Program-made: the position numbers and the translations under genes
The notes under the pieces: generated by a model
Told to the model about the DNA's origin: nothing
The model's input: the letters and a program-made list of their open reading frames with translations, nothing else
Databases searched by the model: none
DNA from: Epichloe hybrida
Lineage: Eukaryota; Ascomycota; Sordariomycetes; Hypocreales; Clavicipitaceae
Length of the DNA: 64,000 bases
NCBI GenBank assembly: GCA_019022495.1
Contig: JAFEKR010000007.1
Coordinates: 434,001 to 498,000 of the forward strand
Reading direction: 5' to 3'
Shown: in pieces, positions 24,174 through 35,946 of the stretch
Position numbering within the stretch: the first letter of the stretch is position 1
Layout of the letters: every line of letters starts with the position of its first letter

Positions 24174-27100
24174 TTACTTCTCGGGCGTTCTAGTCGGGCT
24201 GCCCTCCTGACTCCCGTTCAAACTCTCGATGCTCTCCACCATCTGCAGCACTCTCCCCCTCGGCTTCTCGAACCGCACTGCTTCGGCCGTGAAGACTGCG
24301 CCCGAGAACCTCCTCCCCGAATCGTCCGTCGAGTGGCTTCTCCGCTCTCGCTCCCTCTCCTTCTCCCTCTCCCTATCCCTCTCCCTATCCCTCTCCTTCT
24401 CCCTCTCGGCAGAGGCGACGCTTTCGTCGCCCGACTTTTCCGGGTCGACTAGCTCGGCCGTCTGCGGGTCAGGTAAGCCCCCGCTCGATTCCTGAAGCTG
24501 CGCTCTCTTGGTCAGTGTTTCGTGCTCGTGCTCGTGCTCGTGCTCGTCGTCGTGCTCGTCGTCGACTTCCTCGCCGCCATTAACGACGCGAAGTCTTTCC
24601 TTGGGCACGGTGAACATGACCTGTACGAGACGCTGCTCGACGGCGCGCTCAATGTCCCACTCGTTTTCTTGCGCCGACGGGCCTGACCCCCCTCCGCCTC
24701 CTTGGGCCGCCCTCGCGTCGGCCTCCCAGTCCTGGCGGCCCTGCTTCCTTCTAAGAAGTTCGCCGCGGAGACCTGCGCGGGGCTCGTAGTCGCCGGTAGA
24801 CGAGTCCATCTCGGGGCCGTTGCGCGCGAAACTGCGTTCCGGGGACGCAATGGGCGGGGGCCCGCTGGATTGTGAGAAGACGCGGCCTAGAGAGCCGAGC
24901 CAGCCTCGTCGAGGTTTGGTTTTGGACGGTGACGGAGGAGCGTTGGGCTCATCTTCTTCGTCTCCGCAGCCAGGGGTGTGGGACGGGCCTGTTGCGCTCA
25001 GCAATGACGGACCCTCGGCTTGAAGAGTCCCGAGGCCTGAGCGCGCCGTGTTGTAGCTGCTTGATGATGAGCTTCCCGGTTTGGCATGGTCCGCGCCTCC
25101 CAGGAGCGTGCCTCCGAAGAAGCCACCGCTTGCTGCGGATCGTCGGTGGGACTGCGACCTGCGCAGGCTGTCGGCCGTGCTGCGGTTGGAATCGGAAAGA
25201 TTGGAGCCGCTTCTGGATTCGTCGTCCCTCGGGGCTGTGGAACGAGCTGAGTTTCGGCGGGTGGGCGAGATGCGGCCCTTGCGGGAGGAGTTGTACCTGT
25301 CGAGCAAAGAGTCTGCCGCGTCCACGTCTGATACCCAGTCCTGTACGTCGGGGTCATAGTATCGATGGCTCTCGGAGTTGGGCGTGGCAGAGGACCTGTT
25401 TATGGGGGGGAACAGGACGGGCGGCGCGTTGCCCGTTGGCGTGAGGAACGGATCAGAGGGGGTTTCTGATGTGGGCGTCAATGGTTCCGCATCAAGTGGA
25501 TGATGATGAGGATTATGATGATGATGATGATGATGATGATGACGATGCTCATGGTAGGCATGGTCCTCCTCGTCATCTTCCATGATGGGATGAATCATGC
25601 CAGGTGGCGAGACAAATGCGTTGAGGCGAGTCTCGGCAGGCACGTAGCCTCCTCTCATCGTTCGTGACATGACCGGCTTCCGGGTGATGACGGGACGGCC
25701 GTGGCCATCATCCAATGAGGCTTCTGCTCCGCGGAGAGATTCATATCCACTTGAGGATTCCCCTGCTGCTGGACCGACCGAGCCTTCGTCATTTCTGGGC
25801 GGCACAAACCACGGGTATGATGCATTGTCTCTCTCCATCATCTCATCCGTGTCATGGGCAAAGTACTGGGCATCCTGGGCCATGGAGCTGGCCGCGAGTT
25901 CTCGAGACCTTTGGCGCTTCTTCAGCCGCAGTTTCCAGAGACATGTGGCAAGAATGACACCGAGCAACAGCGCGAGCCCGAGGCCCAGTCCGAGGCCCAG
26001 CCCAAGACGTCTCGATTGCTCGGAGCCATGACGCTCTGGTGCTTCATGATTCCCATTGCCGCGGAGGCGTTTCCCAGAGGCAGGATTCGTGTAGGAATCC
26101 GACCACGACATGGATGTCACGTTGAAGAATCGTGGCGCGCCCCCGACAGCAGATGCCTGCCGCTTCGACGTCGCTCCGCCAGACGCAGAGGTTTCCCAGC
26201 CGCCGTACACCATCATCACATTTCCAGGCAGCATGGCCGCTCCATGGCCATAGACTCCCTTCCCGTCGGGCTGCGCCGAGGGCACAGCCCACTTCCACGA
26301 CGAGTATGTTTGGCTGAGCTTCAGCACCACGAGTTGCGGTTCGGCAGGCGTGCTGATATGGCCAACCCAGCCGCCCAAGACGACCACCGAGGCGCCATCT
26401 TCCGTCAACACAGCAGTATGGCCAGAGCGACTCTCCACTTCGGTATCTCGCATGGCCAGCCCAGCAGCACTCGACGAATCCGGGCCCCCGATGTTGATAT
26501 ACGACCACGACTGCTCGGGGAGGCTCCACACGGCCGCTGTGCTCATGTTGATGAATGCCTGCTGCGTGTGGCCGCCCAGCAAAACGAAGCCGGCTTGCTG
26601 CGTGATTGAGGCGGCAATGTTGGTAATAGAAGCAGGGAGTTGCGTGAGAGTGAATCCGGCAATGGGCGTGCGTGGCCCAGACGTCGAGGCCACGCTGAGC
26701 GAGTACGCCGTATCCGCATCTTGACTGTCGGGAGCCAGGCTCATCATCATATGGGTATAATTTGCACTGGCCTGCCAGCTGGTCTCGTTGGCCCCCGGTG
26801 AACTGCACATGCCGCCGTAAGTGTAGATGGTCGGCTGATCCATCGTGGGCGCCAGTTTTGACGAGAAGGCCAAGGTACCGCCCAGGAAATAGGGTCCTCG
26901 AGGAGAGCCTTGGTCCGCCGTGCCTCGTGTCGTCATCTTCTTGCTCCACGTGCTGCTTGCGCCCTGTCCCGGCAAAGTCGTGGAGTAGCTCCATAGCGAG
27001 CCCGTCGTGTCATCGCAGGCTCCCGAGTACACCACGACCGACCCGTTACTCGTTCGCGCGGCTCCAAACGCCGTCGTCGCAGGCGCGTCTTTGAGGAAGG

Positions 27101-27356
27101 GCAACTCGGACGTCACGGTCGTCAGTTGCGTGTCGGCGCCCACTGTGCTCGAGTAGTCGAGTGCTGAGAACTGGACGCCTCCGCCATGACTCTGGGAGAA
27201 GACGTAGGCAACCTCGGGTGCGCCGCAAACCGACTCGTTCCAGCAAGCAGCCGGCATGAGGATCTGCGTGGGTACATATGGGAAAACGTGTGCGGCCGCT
27301 GCCGGGAGTTGCCTCACGGCAAGCCCAAGCCCAAGGGTGACTGCTGATCTGCGCAT
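24174..27356 (-). CDS. Kelch-repeat (galactose oxidase-type propeller) single-pass membrane protein
   Basis: Single exon, 1060 aa. An N-terminal signal-like segment (about residues 1-22) is followed by a beta-propeller ectodomain to about residue 430 with Kelch-style motifs (GGHTQQAF, VVVLGGWVG, MMVYGGWE). A Gly/Leu-rich membrane helix lies around residues 449-475, followed by a basic stop-transfer (KLRLKKRQR). The remaining 580 residues are a disordered cytoplasmic tail with a His-rich run near residue 600-620, acidic and EH dipeptide tracts, and an Arg/Glu/Asp repeat close to the end. A cell-surface or secretory-pathway receptor/scaffold role is plausible, but I cannot assign a ligand. The similarity to galactose oxidase is only in the propeller; I see no copper-enzyme evidence. 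Confidence 0.83.
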   Translation of the reverse strand: MRRSAVTLGLGLAVRQLPAAAAHVFPYVPTQILMPAACWNESVCGAPEVAYVFSQSHGGGVQFSALDYSSTVGADTQLTTVTSELPFLKDAPATTAFGAARTSNGSVVVYSGACDDTTGSLWSYSTTLPGQGASSTWSKKMTTRGTADQGSPRGPYFLGGTLAFSSKLAPTMDQPTIYTYGGMCSSPGANETSWQASANYTHMMMSLAPDSQDADTAYSLSVASTSGPRTPIAGFTLTQLPASITNIAASITQQAGFVLLGGHTQQAFINMSTAAVWSLPEQSWSYINIGGPDSSSAAGLAMRDTEVESRSGHTAVLTEDGASVVVLGGWVGHISTPAEPQLVVLKLSQTYSSWKWAVPSAQPDGKGVYGHGAAMLPGNVMMVYGGWETSASGGATSKRQASAVGGAPRFFNVTSMSWSDSYTNPASGKRLRGNGNHEAPERHGSEQSRRLGLGLGLGLGLALLLGVILATCLWKLRLKKRQRSRELAASSMAQDAQYFAHDTDEMMERDNASYPWFVPPRNDEGSVGPAAGESSSGYESLRGAEASLDDGHGRPVITRKPVMSRTMRGGYVPAETRLNAFVSPPGMIHPIMEDDEEDHAYHEHRHHHHHHHHHNPHHHPLDAEPLTPTSETPSDPFLTPTGNAPPVLFPPINRSSATPNSESHRYYDPDVQDWVSDVDAADSLLDRYNSSRKGRISPTRRNSARSTAPRDDESRSGSNLSDSNRSTADSLRRSQSHRRSAASGGFFGGTLLGGADHAKPGSSSSSSYNTARSGLGTLQAEGPSLLSATGPSHTPGCGDEEDEPNAPPSPSKTKPRRGWLGSLGRVFSQSSGPPPIASPERSFARNGPEMDSSTGDYEPRAGLRGELLRRKQGRQDWEADARAAQGGGGGSGPSAQENEWDIERAVEQRLVQVMFTVPKERLRVVNGGEEVDDEHDDEHEHEHEHETLTKRAQLQESSGGLPDPQTAELVDPEKSGDESVASAEREKERDRERDREREKERERERRSHSTDDSGRRFSGAVFTAEAVRFEKPRGRVLQMVESIESLNGSQEGSPTRTPEK

Positions 27357-28613
27357 CTTGTCCCTGCTGCTTTTGGCCTTGCAATCTCCCTCCCCAACTT
27401 GTTGGTGAAGCCTCTGATGGCCTCTCTCGATGGTGGATATTGTTTCCTCTCCGTGCGTGGCTCAAATCATGGTTGCGGTAACCGATATAGAACAGTCAGC
27501 GTACAGGGCGTGCCTCTCTGCCCTTGTTTGCGTCGTCGTGTGAAACTCGACCGTCTCCAATCCGACACCCTGGTTTCCAGCACAAGGTAGTGCAGCAATT
27601 ATTCTGCGCCGCGAGCCTTCGTGCCAGGCCCGTATACGGCTCGTGTATTGGACCCAATCAAAGCGAGAACCGTGTCATGTGTCAAGCGACAAAAAAAAAA
27701 AAAAATGAGATGTTCCGGGAAAATGCAATGGCTGCGTCGGTATAAATGTTGCGTTCGTTTCCACGATCCGTCTCTTGGCGCCTCTCTGGGAATATGTGCG
27801 AAATAAACAGTGATAACAGTGATAGCAGTGATATGTGATATGGACAGGTTGAGGTCCAAGCCACGGGTGGAAAAAAGCAAGCACTGCATATACGGCACCT
27901 ACGGAGTAGTCGCCTAGATAACCGTACACGCAATGTGATGGACCCTGTCTGCCAAGGGAGTGGTCGGTTTTTTTTTTTTTTTTTTTTTTTTTTTTGTCAA
28001 CTGACATGGATGGATGCGTGAGGAGTGAGTGGTGGGGGTCTGTCCGGTTGCTGCTGAGACACCCGTTGTCGGGGCAACAGCATTGCGTCCACCCCTCCAC
28101 CCCTCCACCCCCACCCCCTGGGCGGGCTGGCTCGCATGAGAAAAACAATCTCTGGTAATACGGATTATGTAGTGTTGCGGTAGCATTCACCAATGAAACG
28201 TCATATTCACGAGGTGCTGCAATCTTCCAACGATGGAATCGGGGGAACAACAAAGTCATGTACACGAGGATTATTAGTATTGGTCTTTTCGCGACCATCC
28301 TTGACCGTACCGTACCGTATTACATGTGCTTGTCGTAAAAGTTCTTCAATCATCTAAGCTACATGAACGACTCGTATGTATGAAGACGCAACATAATCGT
28401 TTCAGTATATAATCTTCTTCATCCTCATTATGACAAAACATTGCCCCGCAACGCAACTCGATACAAAATCAGCCACTGACTCTCACACACGTGTTGAGGC
28501 GTGTTGTTCCCTGCAACCAAAGGTCTCGAATCAGACCATCGAAAAATTTAAAAAAAAACATGTCCAACTACACAGGGGGTATCAAGTCCAAGTAACTAAC
28601 CATTTATTCGAGT
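27357..28613. other. Intergenic region with a 28-nt T tract
   Basis: Upstream of the Kelch gene and downstream of the channel gene. It contains an uninterrupted run of 28 T at 27968-27995, a C-rich CACCCCTC array at about 28086-28116, and TACGGAGTA (27900-27908) and TACGGATTA (28159-28167) words. ORFs across it are homopolymer artefacts. Confidence 0.55.
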
Positions 28614-31588
28614 CTAGTAGTAGGCCTTCTCAGTGTAGATGGGAGGCAAGTTCGCCTCGTTGCTCAGGTCTTCAGACCACACTACGTTGTTCTTCTCGTC
28701 CAGTCGAGCGCCCTTGTCACTGATGGGGATAACCCTGCTGGTGAGCGCAATCTCGTGCTTGGAAACGCCGAGGGGATCTTCAGGGACCCAGAGATGGGGA
28801 GGCTCGCTGTTGACAGAGGGTGGGAAGTACGCCTCACGTTCCACGAGCTCACCGGAAGCCTGAAGCTGGGCAAAGTTGATGTCCTGCTCGCGAGGCACCA
28901 TGTGTCGCAAAGTAGCGTAGTCGGAGAACAGCCAGGGCTTGAAGAAACGAGTGAAGACGTTGCCCTTCGCCTTCTCCTGGACGCCGTAGTCGGTTCCGTC
29001 GAGGACAGCCTTCTCGCCATGAGTGCCGTTGGAGCCGTTGGAGACCTCCTTGCTAGCTCCAGCAGCTCCGGCGCCGGTTCCGTGAGATTGGAACATCGCT
29101 TCTTGAGTCTCCAGCGTTCTGGGCAACCCCTGGAGAAGAGGGCTGATGCTTCGGGTAAACGTAATGTGGTAGAGAATAGTGAAGACAAGGAACACTGCCA
29201 TCAGCGCAGCCGGGCCAGCTGCCTTGACGACGGAGAACAATCCAATCATGACAATCTCGCCAATGTAGATGCCAGTGAACAACTGTTTGAGAGCGCGGGG
29301 ATAGATCAAGCCCTGGGTGTCCACAGCGGTTTCAGATACGAACAGGATGTTATATCGAAAAGCAAGGTAGAAGAGAAACAGTCCCAAAGCTGACCAGAAC
29401 AGAATGAAAGGGGCGATGACGGAGTAAATGATGCCTGGGGGAGAAAGCATGTCAGTAACAACGGGTTATGAGTGATACAAGGCTTCGTGACGGGGCCAAA
29501 CTTACTGATGCAGACCATGTTGGTGTACACGGGAAGTAGACTGCCCCAGAGAATGGCGGAGAGAGAAGTCCACTTGGTATACTTGGCGCGAGGCGTGCTG
29601 GCGAGGAACTTGTACATGATTCTGAAGATGAACAACCCGACGACTTGCGTTACCGTGCTAGTAGCGATTGTGATTCCCTGGATCATGAAATAAGAAATGT
29701 AGAAGTTGGAGGTCGTTGGCAGAGTTTTCCCCAGCAGAGAAAAGACCATGCTAGGGTTTTGAGCAATCTCGATGATGGCTCCAACCGCAGCATCAGCAAC
29801 AGATCGCCACAGGAAGACTTGGACGACCTGGAAGACGAAGTAGGAGTTTTGAGTGTACAACTCGGCCTCGCTGTTGGTCTTGCACCCGGCGACTTTGGCC
29901 AACGCGCGCATGATGACGGGGACAAGTGACATCAGGATCGCGAGGGCCACCGATGGCAGCAATCCAGAGATGAAGCCCAAAATTTTCTACGTCGCACAAG
30001 GAGAGTCAGCACTATACTACGGCATTTCAAACAAGGCATGAACATCGGTGGCGACCGTGTACAGCAAAGAAAACGTACCTCGGGAATGCTCGCAATCCAG
30101 GTAAGACCCGGGAGAGTTTTCAAGTAATCAACCTTGGAAACGATGGCAACAATACCGACAGGAATGGCCCAGAAAATAATCATTGCGGCGATGGCGGCGC
30201 AGACGGCATAACGACGGATAATCAGTTGCCACCAAGGAATGGACAGGTTTTTCCAGATGACGTCCTGCGGTTTGACACCAATGGCCTTTGGACTCATGTG
30301 AAGAGCGTTGTGATGCGTGATGACCTGATAAGCAGCCTGCGCATCAGCTTGAGTGTGGAACTCGACGAAAACGGAGCCAATCTTGGTGAAGTTGCCATTC
30401 TGCTTCCATTCGGCTTGCGCTCTCTCGACTTCGGGGATGCTCTTTTCCAACTCGGCTCGACCCCATTCGATGGTATCAACCTTCTTGCCAAACAGGCCCA
30501 AAGGACCAAGGCGGTGGGAAGGCCGCTTCTTGTCGGGCACCCATCGAGCGATGGCATTGCCAGTCTCAGCATCCTGCTCAGCATCGCCAGCGTTGCCGCC
30601 CTTCTTCAAAGCCTTGGCCCGAGCCTTGTTCACAGCCACAATCAGCTTGACCTCGGCGCCCTCAAGCTTCATAGCAGCCTTGTCTCGTTCTTCGACCTGC
30701 TTGTCCAGCTCGTCGGTTCTACCAGCAATCCACACATTCTTGACAGCATTGTTGAACATCTGGCGAATCTTGGCTTCATCCAAATACTCCTGGGGTACGG
30801 ATGTGAAGAGGACAGTTCGAGCAGAGATGCGCTTGGCATAGTGGGGAGTTAACAGATACGCCTGGCGCAGGTTGATGTAGAAGATGCACTCGCGAGTGAT
30901 CATGTACATGAGGAAGCCATATACAGCCCACGCCACGAAACAGTGGGCGTAGAAGTAGTTTGGCTTCCCGTCAACGCTCACGTTACCAAAGGTCAGGATG
31001 TCTAGCTGCTGTCTTCCGGCACCACCGGTGATGTTGATCGGGAACAAGATCGGCCAGGTGATGCACAAGCTCACAAAGCAGATGACGGCGCAGATCTTGA
31101 GATATCGCAGGAACAAGTAGGCGTCGAGGGTCTGATGCGTAAGTGCATAGGTATCGGGAAGTTTCCAGAAAGAGCCGAACCAATTGAGTAATCCGCCTGG
31201 CATCTCCGGACTGCGTTCACTACACGCAAACAACCGTCAGCTTGATGAATCTCGCTTCAACCTCGTGCGTTTGCGTTCCAACACGTACCTCCTACCGCCT
31301 ATGTACGTGCGCGGCGCATAAATCGCCGATGAGATCTTCTGAATATCAGGAACAGACCGATCCAGACCAGGGACACTGCTAGCACGGGCCCGAGAGTCAA
31401 AATCATGCCTGCAGAGCAAATTATTAGTTTCCGACGAACAACAGAACCCCCGTGTTGGTGGATTTCTGACGGGGCAGGGTTCACGTACCCCAAAGTGATT
31501 GAGGCTGGTTCTTTTCGTCCGACGCATTGCTGCCAGCGTTCTGGTCCGCGGGGGCATTCTTCTTGATCCAACTGATAAAGGCGCCCAT
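28614..31588 (-). CDS. CSC1/OSCA/TMEM63-family ion channel (RSN1/PHM7-like), with apparent frameshift in exon 2
   Basis: Proposed exons on the minus strand are 31588-31489, 31408-31289, 31219-30079, 29986-29506 and 29434-28614, about 887 aa. The layout is: short N-terminus; TM1 in exon 2; the family signature YAPRTYIGG; a cytosolic RRM-like loop (about residues 170-370) containing TVLFTSVPQEYLDE and FVEFHTQADAQAAYQ; the multi-pass channel core; and a C-terminal cytosolic tail. Family members are mechanically or osmotically gated cation channels of the plasma membrane. TM1 and YAPRTY lie in different frames of the same short exon: exons 1+2 total 220 nt but the next exon needs phase 2. One base is therefore missing near 31318-31330, and nothing else is damaged. 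It is either an assembly error or a real loss-of-function allele. Confidence 0.85.
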
Positions 31589-34500
31589 CTTGAACAAACA
31601 ACAGCTTTGCGCTGCGGAATCGAAACGTGCTGCTGTAAAATCGAGGTGCTGACCAGTGTCGACGTTTCGTGCCCGACGAAGAGCACGTTGTCGCGGTTGG
31701 TTCGTGTTTCTGGCTGTTGTTTTACTTGGCGCTCGATGCAATTGCGAGTCACCGACCGACGGGCAGGGTCTGGATGAGAAGGGAGGACTGAAGGGGGGAT
31801 GACAAGGGCAAGCCCAACATACAAGTAGTCAAACAAGGACAGCGAGCATAACTTGTGTGTACACATGTAAGAGCCTGTCGGGCAGATCTCGCAGTAAAAT
31901 AACGGAATCCACACGGATCAAACCCAAATCAGCTGCGAGTGGGTGGCCCAGGGTCGGCCAACTCGATCTGGAACTGCTCATCCACCGGTGCCCACTAATA
32001 AGTCAATGTCTCAGCCAGTCAAGGCCAGGAGGATCCAACACCCCCCCTGCACTCTCGCCTTTCTGTTGCTCCGGTGTTTTTTTTTTTTTTTTTTTTTTAC
32101 GAATGAAATGATGCAGAACGTGTGTTTACCATTTCCCATCCATTTCCAACACACCAAAACACCAAAACACCGAAACGTCGACGCATCTGAGAAGATACAT
32201 TTCCTGATTAACAATTTCTCGTCGATGGGGTGGGTGCATGAGACGGATTGACGAGACCGGCGCAGGGGCAGGCCGCCACAGGCCCTTACGCAAATCTACT
32301 CAGCAAATGACCCTGGTTTCGTCCCACGACGCATGCAGTCTACCGTCTACCGTCTACGGATTACCGTCTACCCAGTCTACCCAGTCTACCCACAGTCTAC
32401 CCCTGTCCAGCTGTGCGCTCCTTGTATTACTGTACTCGAACTGCACGCTGATCAGTGAGGGCGCAAACGCCGGCAGTTGAGAGAATCTGTAGTGTGGCAC
32501 AACCACCCGAGAGGTGGCACAGCTAGATTGGTCCAGCTTGCCAATAACTTGAAAGATATCAACAATATTTTTTTGATGAGCAGTATCCAACGTCCTCGAG
32601 AAGACCTGTGCGGCAACTGTGTGCTTGGCAGATGATTCCTCCAATGCCCTCCAGAGCCTTGCCTTGCCGTCTTGGTCCAACAGCACTACCCCCGGCTTTG
32701 TTCAAGGTGCAACAATGCTGTATTCGCGTTCGGAAACAACAATCCAAGGTAGCAGTGGCAGGTGGCACAGATACGTGCACAACAAAGAAGAAGCTCGATA
32801 AAAGTTGGTGAGGACGAGTACGAGAGTGCCCACCCAAGTCGTGATGTCACACTGATCCCCGCCGTTGCGACCGTGCCATCATCATTGGTCGGGTTGAGGA
32901 CCTTGGCTCGACGTCACAGATCTGGATAATGCATGGAAGCACTGTCCGTCATCGTCATTGTAATTTAAAATTTAATACTGCCGATGTCGACAATTAGTAG
33001 CGTCGGGCTCAACCTTGATTGCTTTTTCCGTCTACAGTCTCTGGCGCTTCCGAAATTGGGCACTCGGCGGGGCCACGAGGACCGCGTGCATCAGTCAGCC
33101 AATTGCTCTTCGTGCAAGGAGTGACAAAAACACTCTTGTCGTGAAGTTGCAAACGTCCTCCTAACTGACGCGACCGTGGCGCAAACTCAAAATGCCCTTA
33201 CATACGCAAGAGGCGCAATCCCATTGCATGCCAAGCCCCTCGATGATTCGGCTTGGTGCCTGCATACTCAGGCCGCCACACCTCACGGACGGCTGCGAAA
33301 CTGGCAAGAGCGGATGGATTAGTCGATCTAAACACAACTTGTTCGATGAGATCTAAGATCTGCCAAGATCCGTGTCCAGAGGCAGTGCGTGCCACTCGGA
33401 ATATTAACCAAGGACCAGGGGGCAGCCGGTACAGTTCTTGGGACCCAGTTCGGACTAGCGGTATTGCAGCTTCAAGTTAATATCTTGCACTAGTAAATGG
33501 AGGCCTCAAAATGCTACTCCGATGCCCAACTCCAGATTGACCACACGGTCCCACGCACTTTGAGGTCAACATCAACAATTGTCTCGGGGCCTTCTTCCAG
33601 GGCTGGCCTCTCAAAAGACGCTACAAGGACGGGATATGGGGAACCGGCAAGAGCTTGACACGAATGACTGTGTAGGCAGTAAAACACCACGGCACGAAGG
33701 TCCTGTCTCGAATTAATGTCGAAATGGGCACCGGCCGAACGTCGGGTGTCCAGTTCCGAAAACTTACAGATCAAATCAACGTAGAGAGAACAGAAACACT
33801 CAATGGGTTTGAAAAGCCGTTGTCTGAGCCGATTTAACATTGTCAACAAGGCTGTGCAATGTCCCAGCCATCATTGGTAATTTTTATAGTCAAGTTTGGG
33901 TTGGCCACACCTTTACATGTTCAGAAATCTAATCCCACCCGCGCTCAAAACATTGCAGGGTAGGTTGAACCCGCAGGCAACGGCACCTACCTGCATATAA
34001 GCATACACCTCCCCTGCTACAGCAATACACGTGGCGATCCATTGAGCCCTTCTTTCCTCCTGGACGATTACGTTCCGCGGTAATACCAGACTCTCAGTTC
34101 TCGAGATGAGGCCAAGGTACGTGATGCAGACTTGAATCGAACCGCGACAGATGGCGAGGTCTCGGTTGCACGGCAAGCCACGGAAAAATCTGGGCCGTGG
34201 AGATTCAACGAACCACCAAAAACGCAACGGAACGCCATGGTTTGGCGATCCGAAGATTTCGAGCGCGATGCTTACTAGAGAGGCAGGCCGAAGCCTCGTT
34301 CCCTTTTTTCCCATTTACATCTTTCATCAGCGCCATAACTTGGGGCTGAAAGCCAAATTCGTGGCAACGGTGCGAACAATACCAAGCCAAGATAATGCTC
34401 CGGCCCCGGTGGCGCCGTGGGGGAACAGGGCACAGATCTCATGAGGGTCGATGATGCCACTTGGTGATTGTGAGGCTATAGCGGGGTGCGCCGATCCAAC

Positions 34501-34821
34501 ACAAGCCAACACCGCCTTCTTCTCGCTCTCGTTACACCAACCTGAGGGGCGGAAGCGCGGTCCAAGATGGATCAGAGGGAATCTGATCCAACAGTGACCT
34601 CCTTAGGAAACCTCGGGAGAGGGGAGAGACAGCCTTGCCTCTCAAGGTCCTTCCCGTGCTCCCGGCTTCTGATAGAAATTCATCCACCAGCGCAACACTC
34701 GTCTTGTTGTTCGTAGGTGGCCTGTCTCATCATCCATCCACAAGGAAAAGAGGAGTGCGGCGCTTCTTAGACAAGATTCTACCGAGCCGAACCACTTCCT
34801 CTCGATCAGAAAGACGAGACC
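31589..34821. other. 3.2-kb intergenic region without a recognised gene
   Basis: Upstream of the channel gene and of the gene at 34822. Visible features are a 23-nt T run (32076-32098), a degenerate GTCTACC tandem array (about 32338-32402) and a TACGGATTA word (32355-32363). The longest ORF (33913-34314, minus, 133 aa) has no recognisable domain and I do not call it a gene. Confidence 0.5.
32338..32402. repeat. Degenerate short tandem array of GTCTACC-type units
   Basis: Copies of (C)CGTCTA and (CA)GTCTACC follow each other for about 65 bp, interrupted by a TACGGATTA word. Confidence 0.75.
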
Positions 34822-35655
34822 ATGGAACAAGTCGATACCAAGCAGCGCTGTGCTCCCTCTGGACCAGAGGATGACGGACCTGAAGCTCACGCGCAATCGA
34901 CGAAGAAAACAGTTCGCCATTGGGGCCCAGCTTCGCCTCTACGCCAACCAGCGCCTCAACAGCACCACCACCAGACGGCATCGCTGCGCTCACTGACCAT
35001 TTTCCATCCGCGACCATATGAGCAAATATTTGCCGAGCAGACCTATCTCAGCCTGACTTCGCAGTCACACACCAGCAGACTCTGTGACTTGGTCAGCAGA
35101 TACCACATGGCGGAAGAGGAGTCGGTATACGGCGAGTCACGGAAAGTGAAGAGACGGGCCCGTAGGCAAGTCGGCATCCTGCGCAGTCAGATCAGATACG
35201 CGGCCGAGCAGGAGAAGACCGTCTTTGTACGACTCGGCGAGCTGCACATCGAGGCCAGGAGCCGAGAGGCATTGGATTCGGCAAGGCACCACTCCACTCG
35301 GCAGTGTCTGAGCCGTTCTGACGGAGCTCGCGGCCAAGGACGCCCGTCCATCTCCGAGTCACGTCTCAACGGCGCAACAGCGGAATTCATTCCCCAGGAA
35401 GGGATGCAGGACCAAAGGGCAGACAGCGCAGTTGATGTCTTCGAGGACAGCGACGATGAACAGGGCGAGATGGACGAGGATAAACTCAGCTGCGGGTTTC
35501 ACACGCATGAATTGGAAATGTCTCTTGATGACATGACGAAGCTCGGGTCAAGACTGCGACGCCCGCGACGCTTCAGCGGAGACTTCGATTACGACGCACT
35601 CATGCTGCGCCGACAGCTCAGCATGCCAAACGTGGGCACCAACTGGCCGCGTTAG
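34822..35655 (+). CDS. Unassigned 277-aa protein
   Basis: Single ORF beginning MEQVDTKQRC. I do not recognise a family. The N-terminus is Gln/His-rich. A charged central region (about residues 90-160, MAEEESVYGESRKVKRRARR then an Arg/Glu-rich helix) could be helical. An acidic stretch EDSDDEQGEMDED lies near residue 212-222, and the C-terminus is basic with RRPRRFSGDF. There is no signal peptide or membrane segment. It is supported as coding by its length and coherent composition; I cannot exclude additional exons or a chance ORF. Confidence 0.5.
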   Translation: MEQVDTKQRCAPSGPEDDGPEAHAQSTKKTVRHWGPASPLRQPAPQQHHHQTASLRSLTIFHPRPYEQIFAEQTYLSLTSQSHTSRLCDLVSRYHMAEEESVYGESRKVKRRARRQVGILRSQIRYAAEQEKTVFVRLGELHIEARSREALDSARHHSTRQCLSRSDGARGQGRPSISESRLNGATAEFIPQEGMQDQRADSAVDVFEDSDDEQGEMDEDKLSCGFHTHELEMSLDDMTKLGSRLRRPRRFSGDFDYDALMLRRQLSMPNVGTNWPR

Positions 35656-35946
35656 CCGATAAAACGACTTACCACGCACTAGGCGCACACCGAAATCAAA
35701 CGCAACAACAAAGATGAGAATTGAGAGACGACGTTGTGTTCATTATTCACCACCTCGAGCGACCTTTTGATGAAATGGCTGAAAGTGAATTCTTGTGACG
35801 GCCAAGCACGCAACAACCGCTGCTCCGTGACCAAACGATTGCCGTATCCAGTCTATGTGATATCATGTGGTAAAGAGAAGAGAATAAAACAAGAGAACCT
35901 ATTGTAGACCCCAACCCCCCCTGGCTTGGTCTGCCGCTTGACACTA

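Noticed and set aside
27675..28298. 207-aa minus-strand ORF with a polylysine run
   Set aside because: The run is the 28-nt poly-T tract read on the other strand and flanking sequence shows no coding character.
33913..34314. 133-aa minus-strand ORF
   Set aside because: No recognisable domain, no signal or membrane logic, and no supporting splice structure; probably chance.
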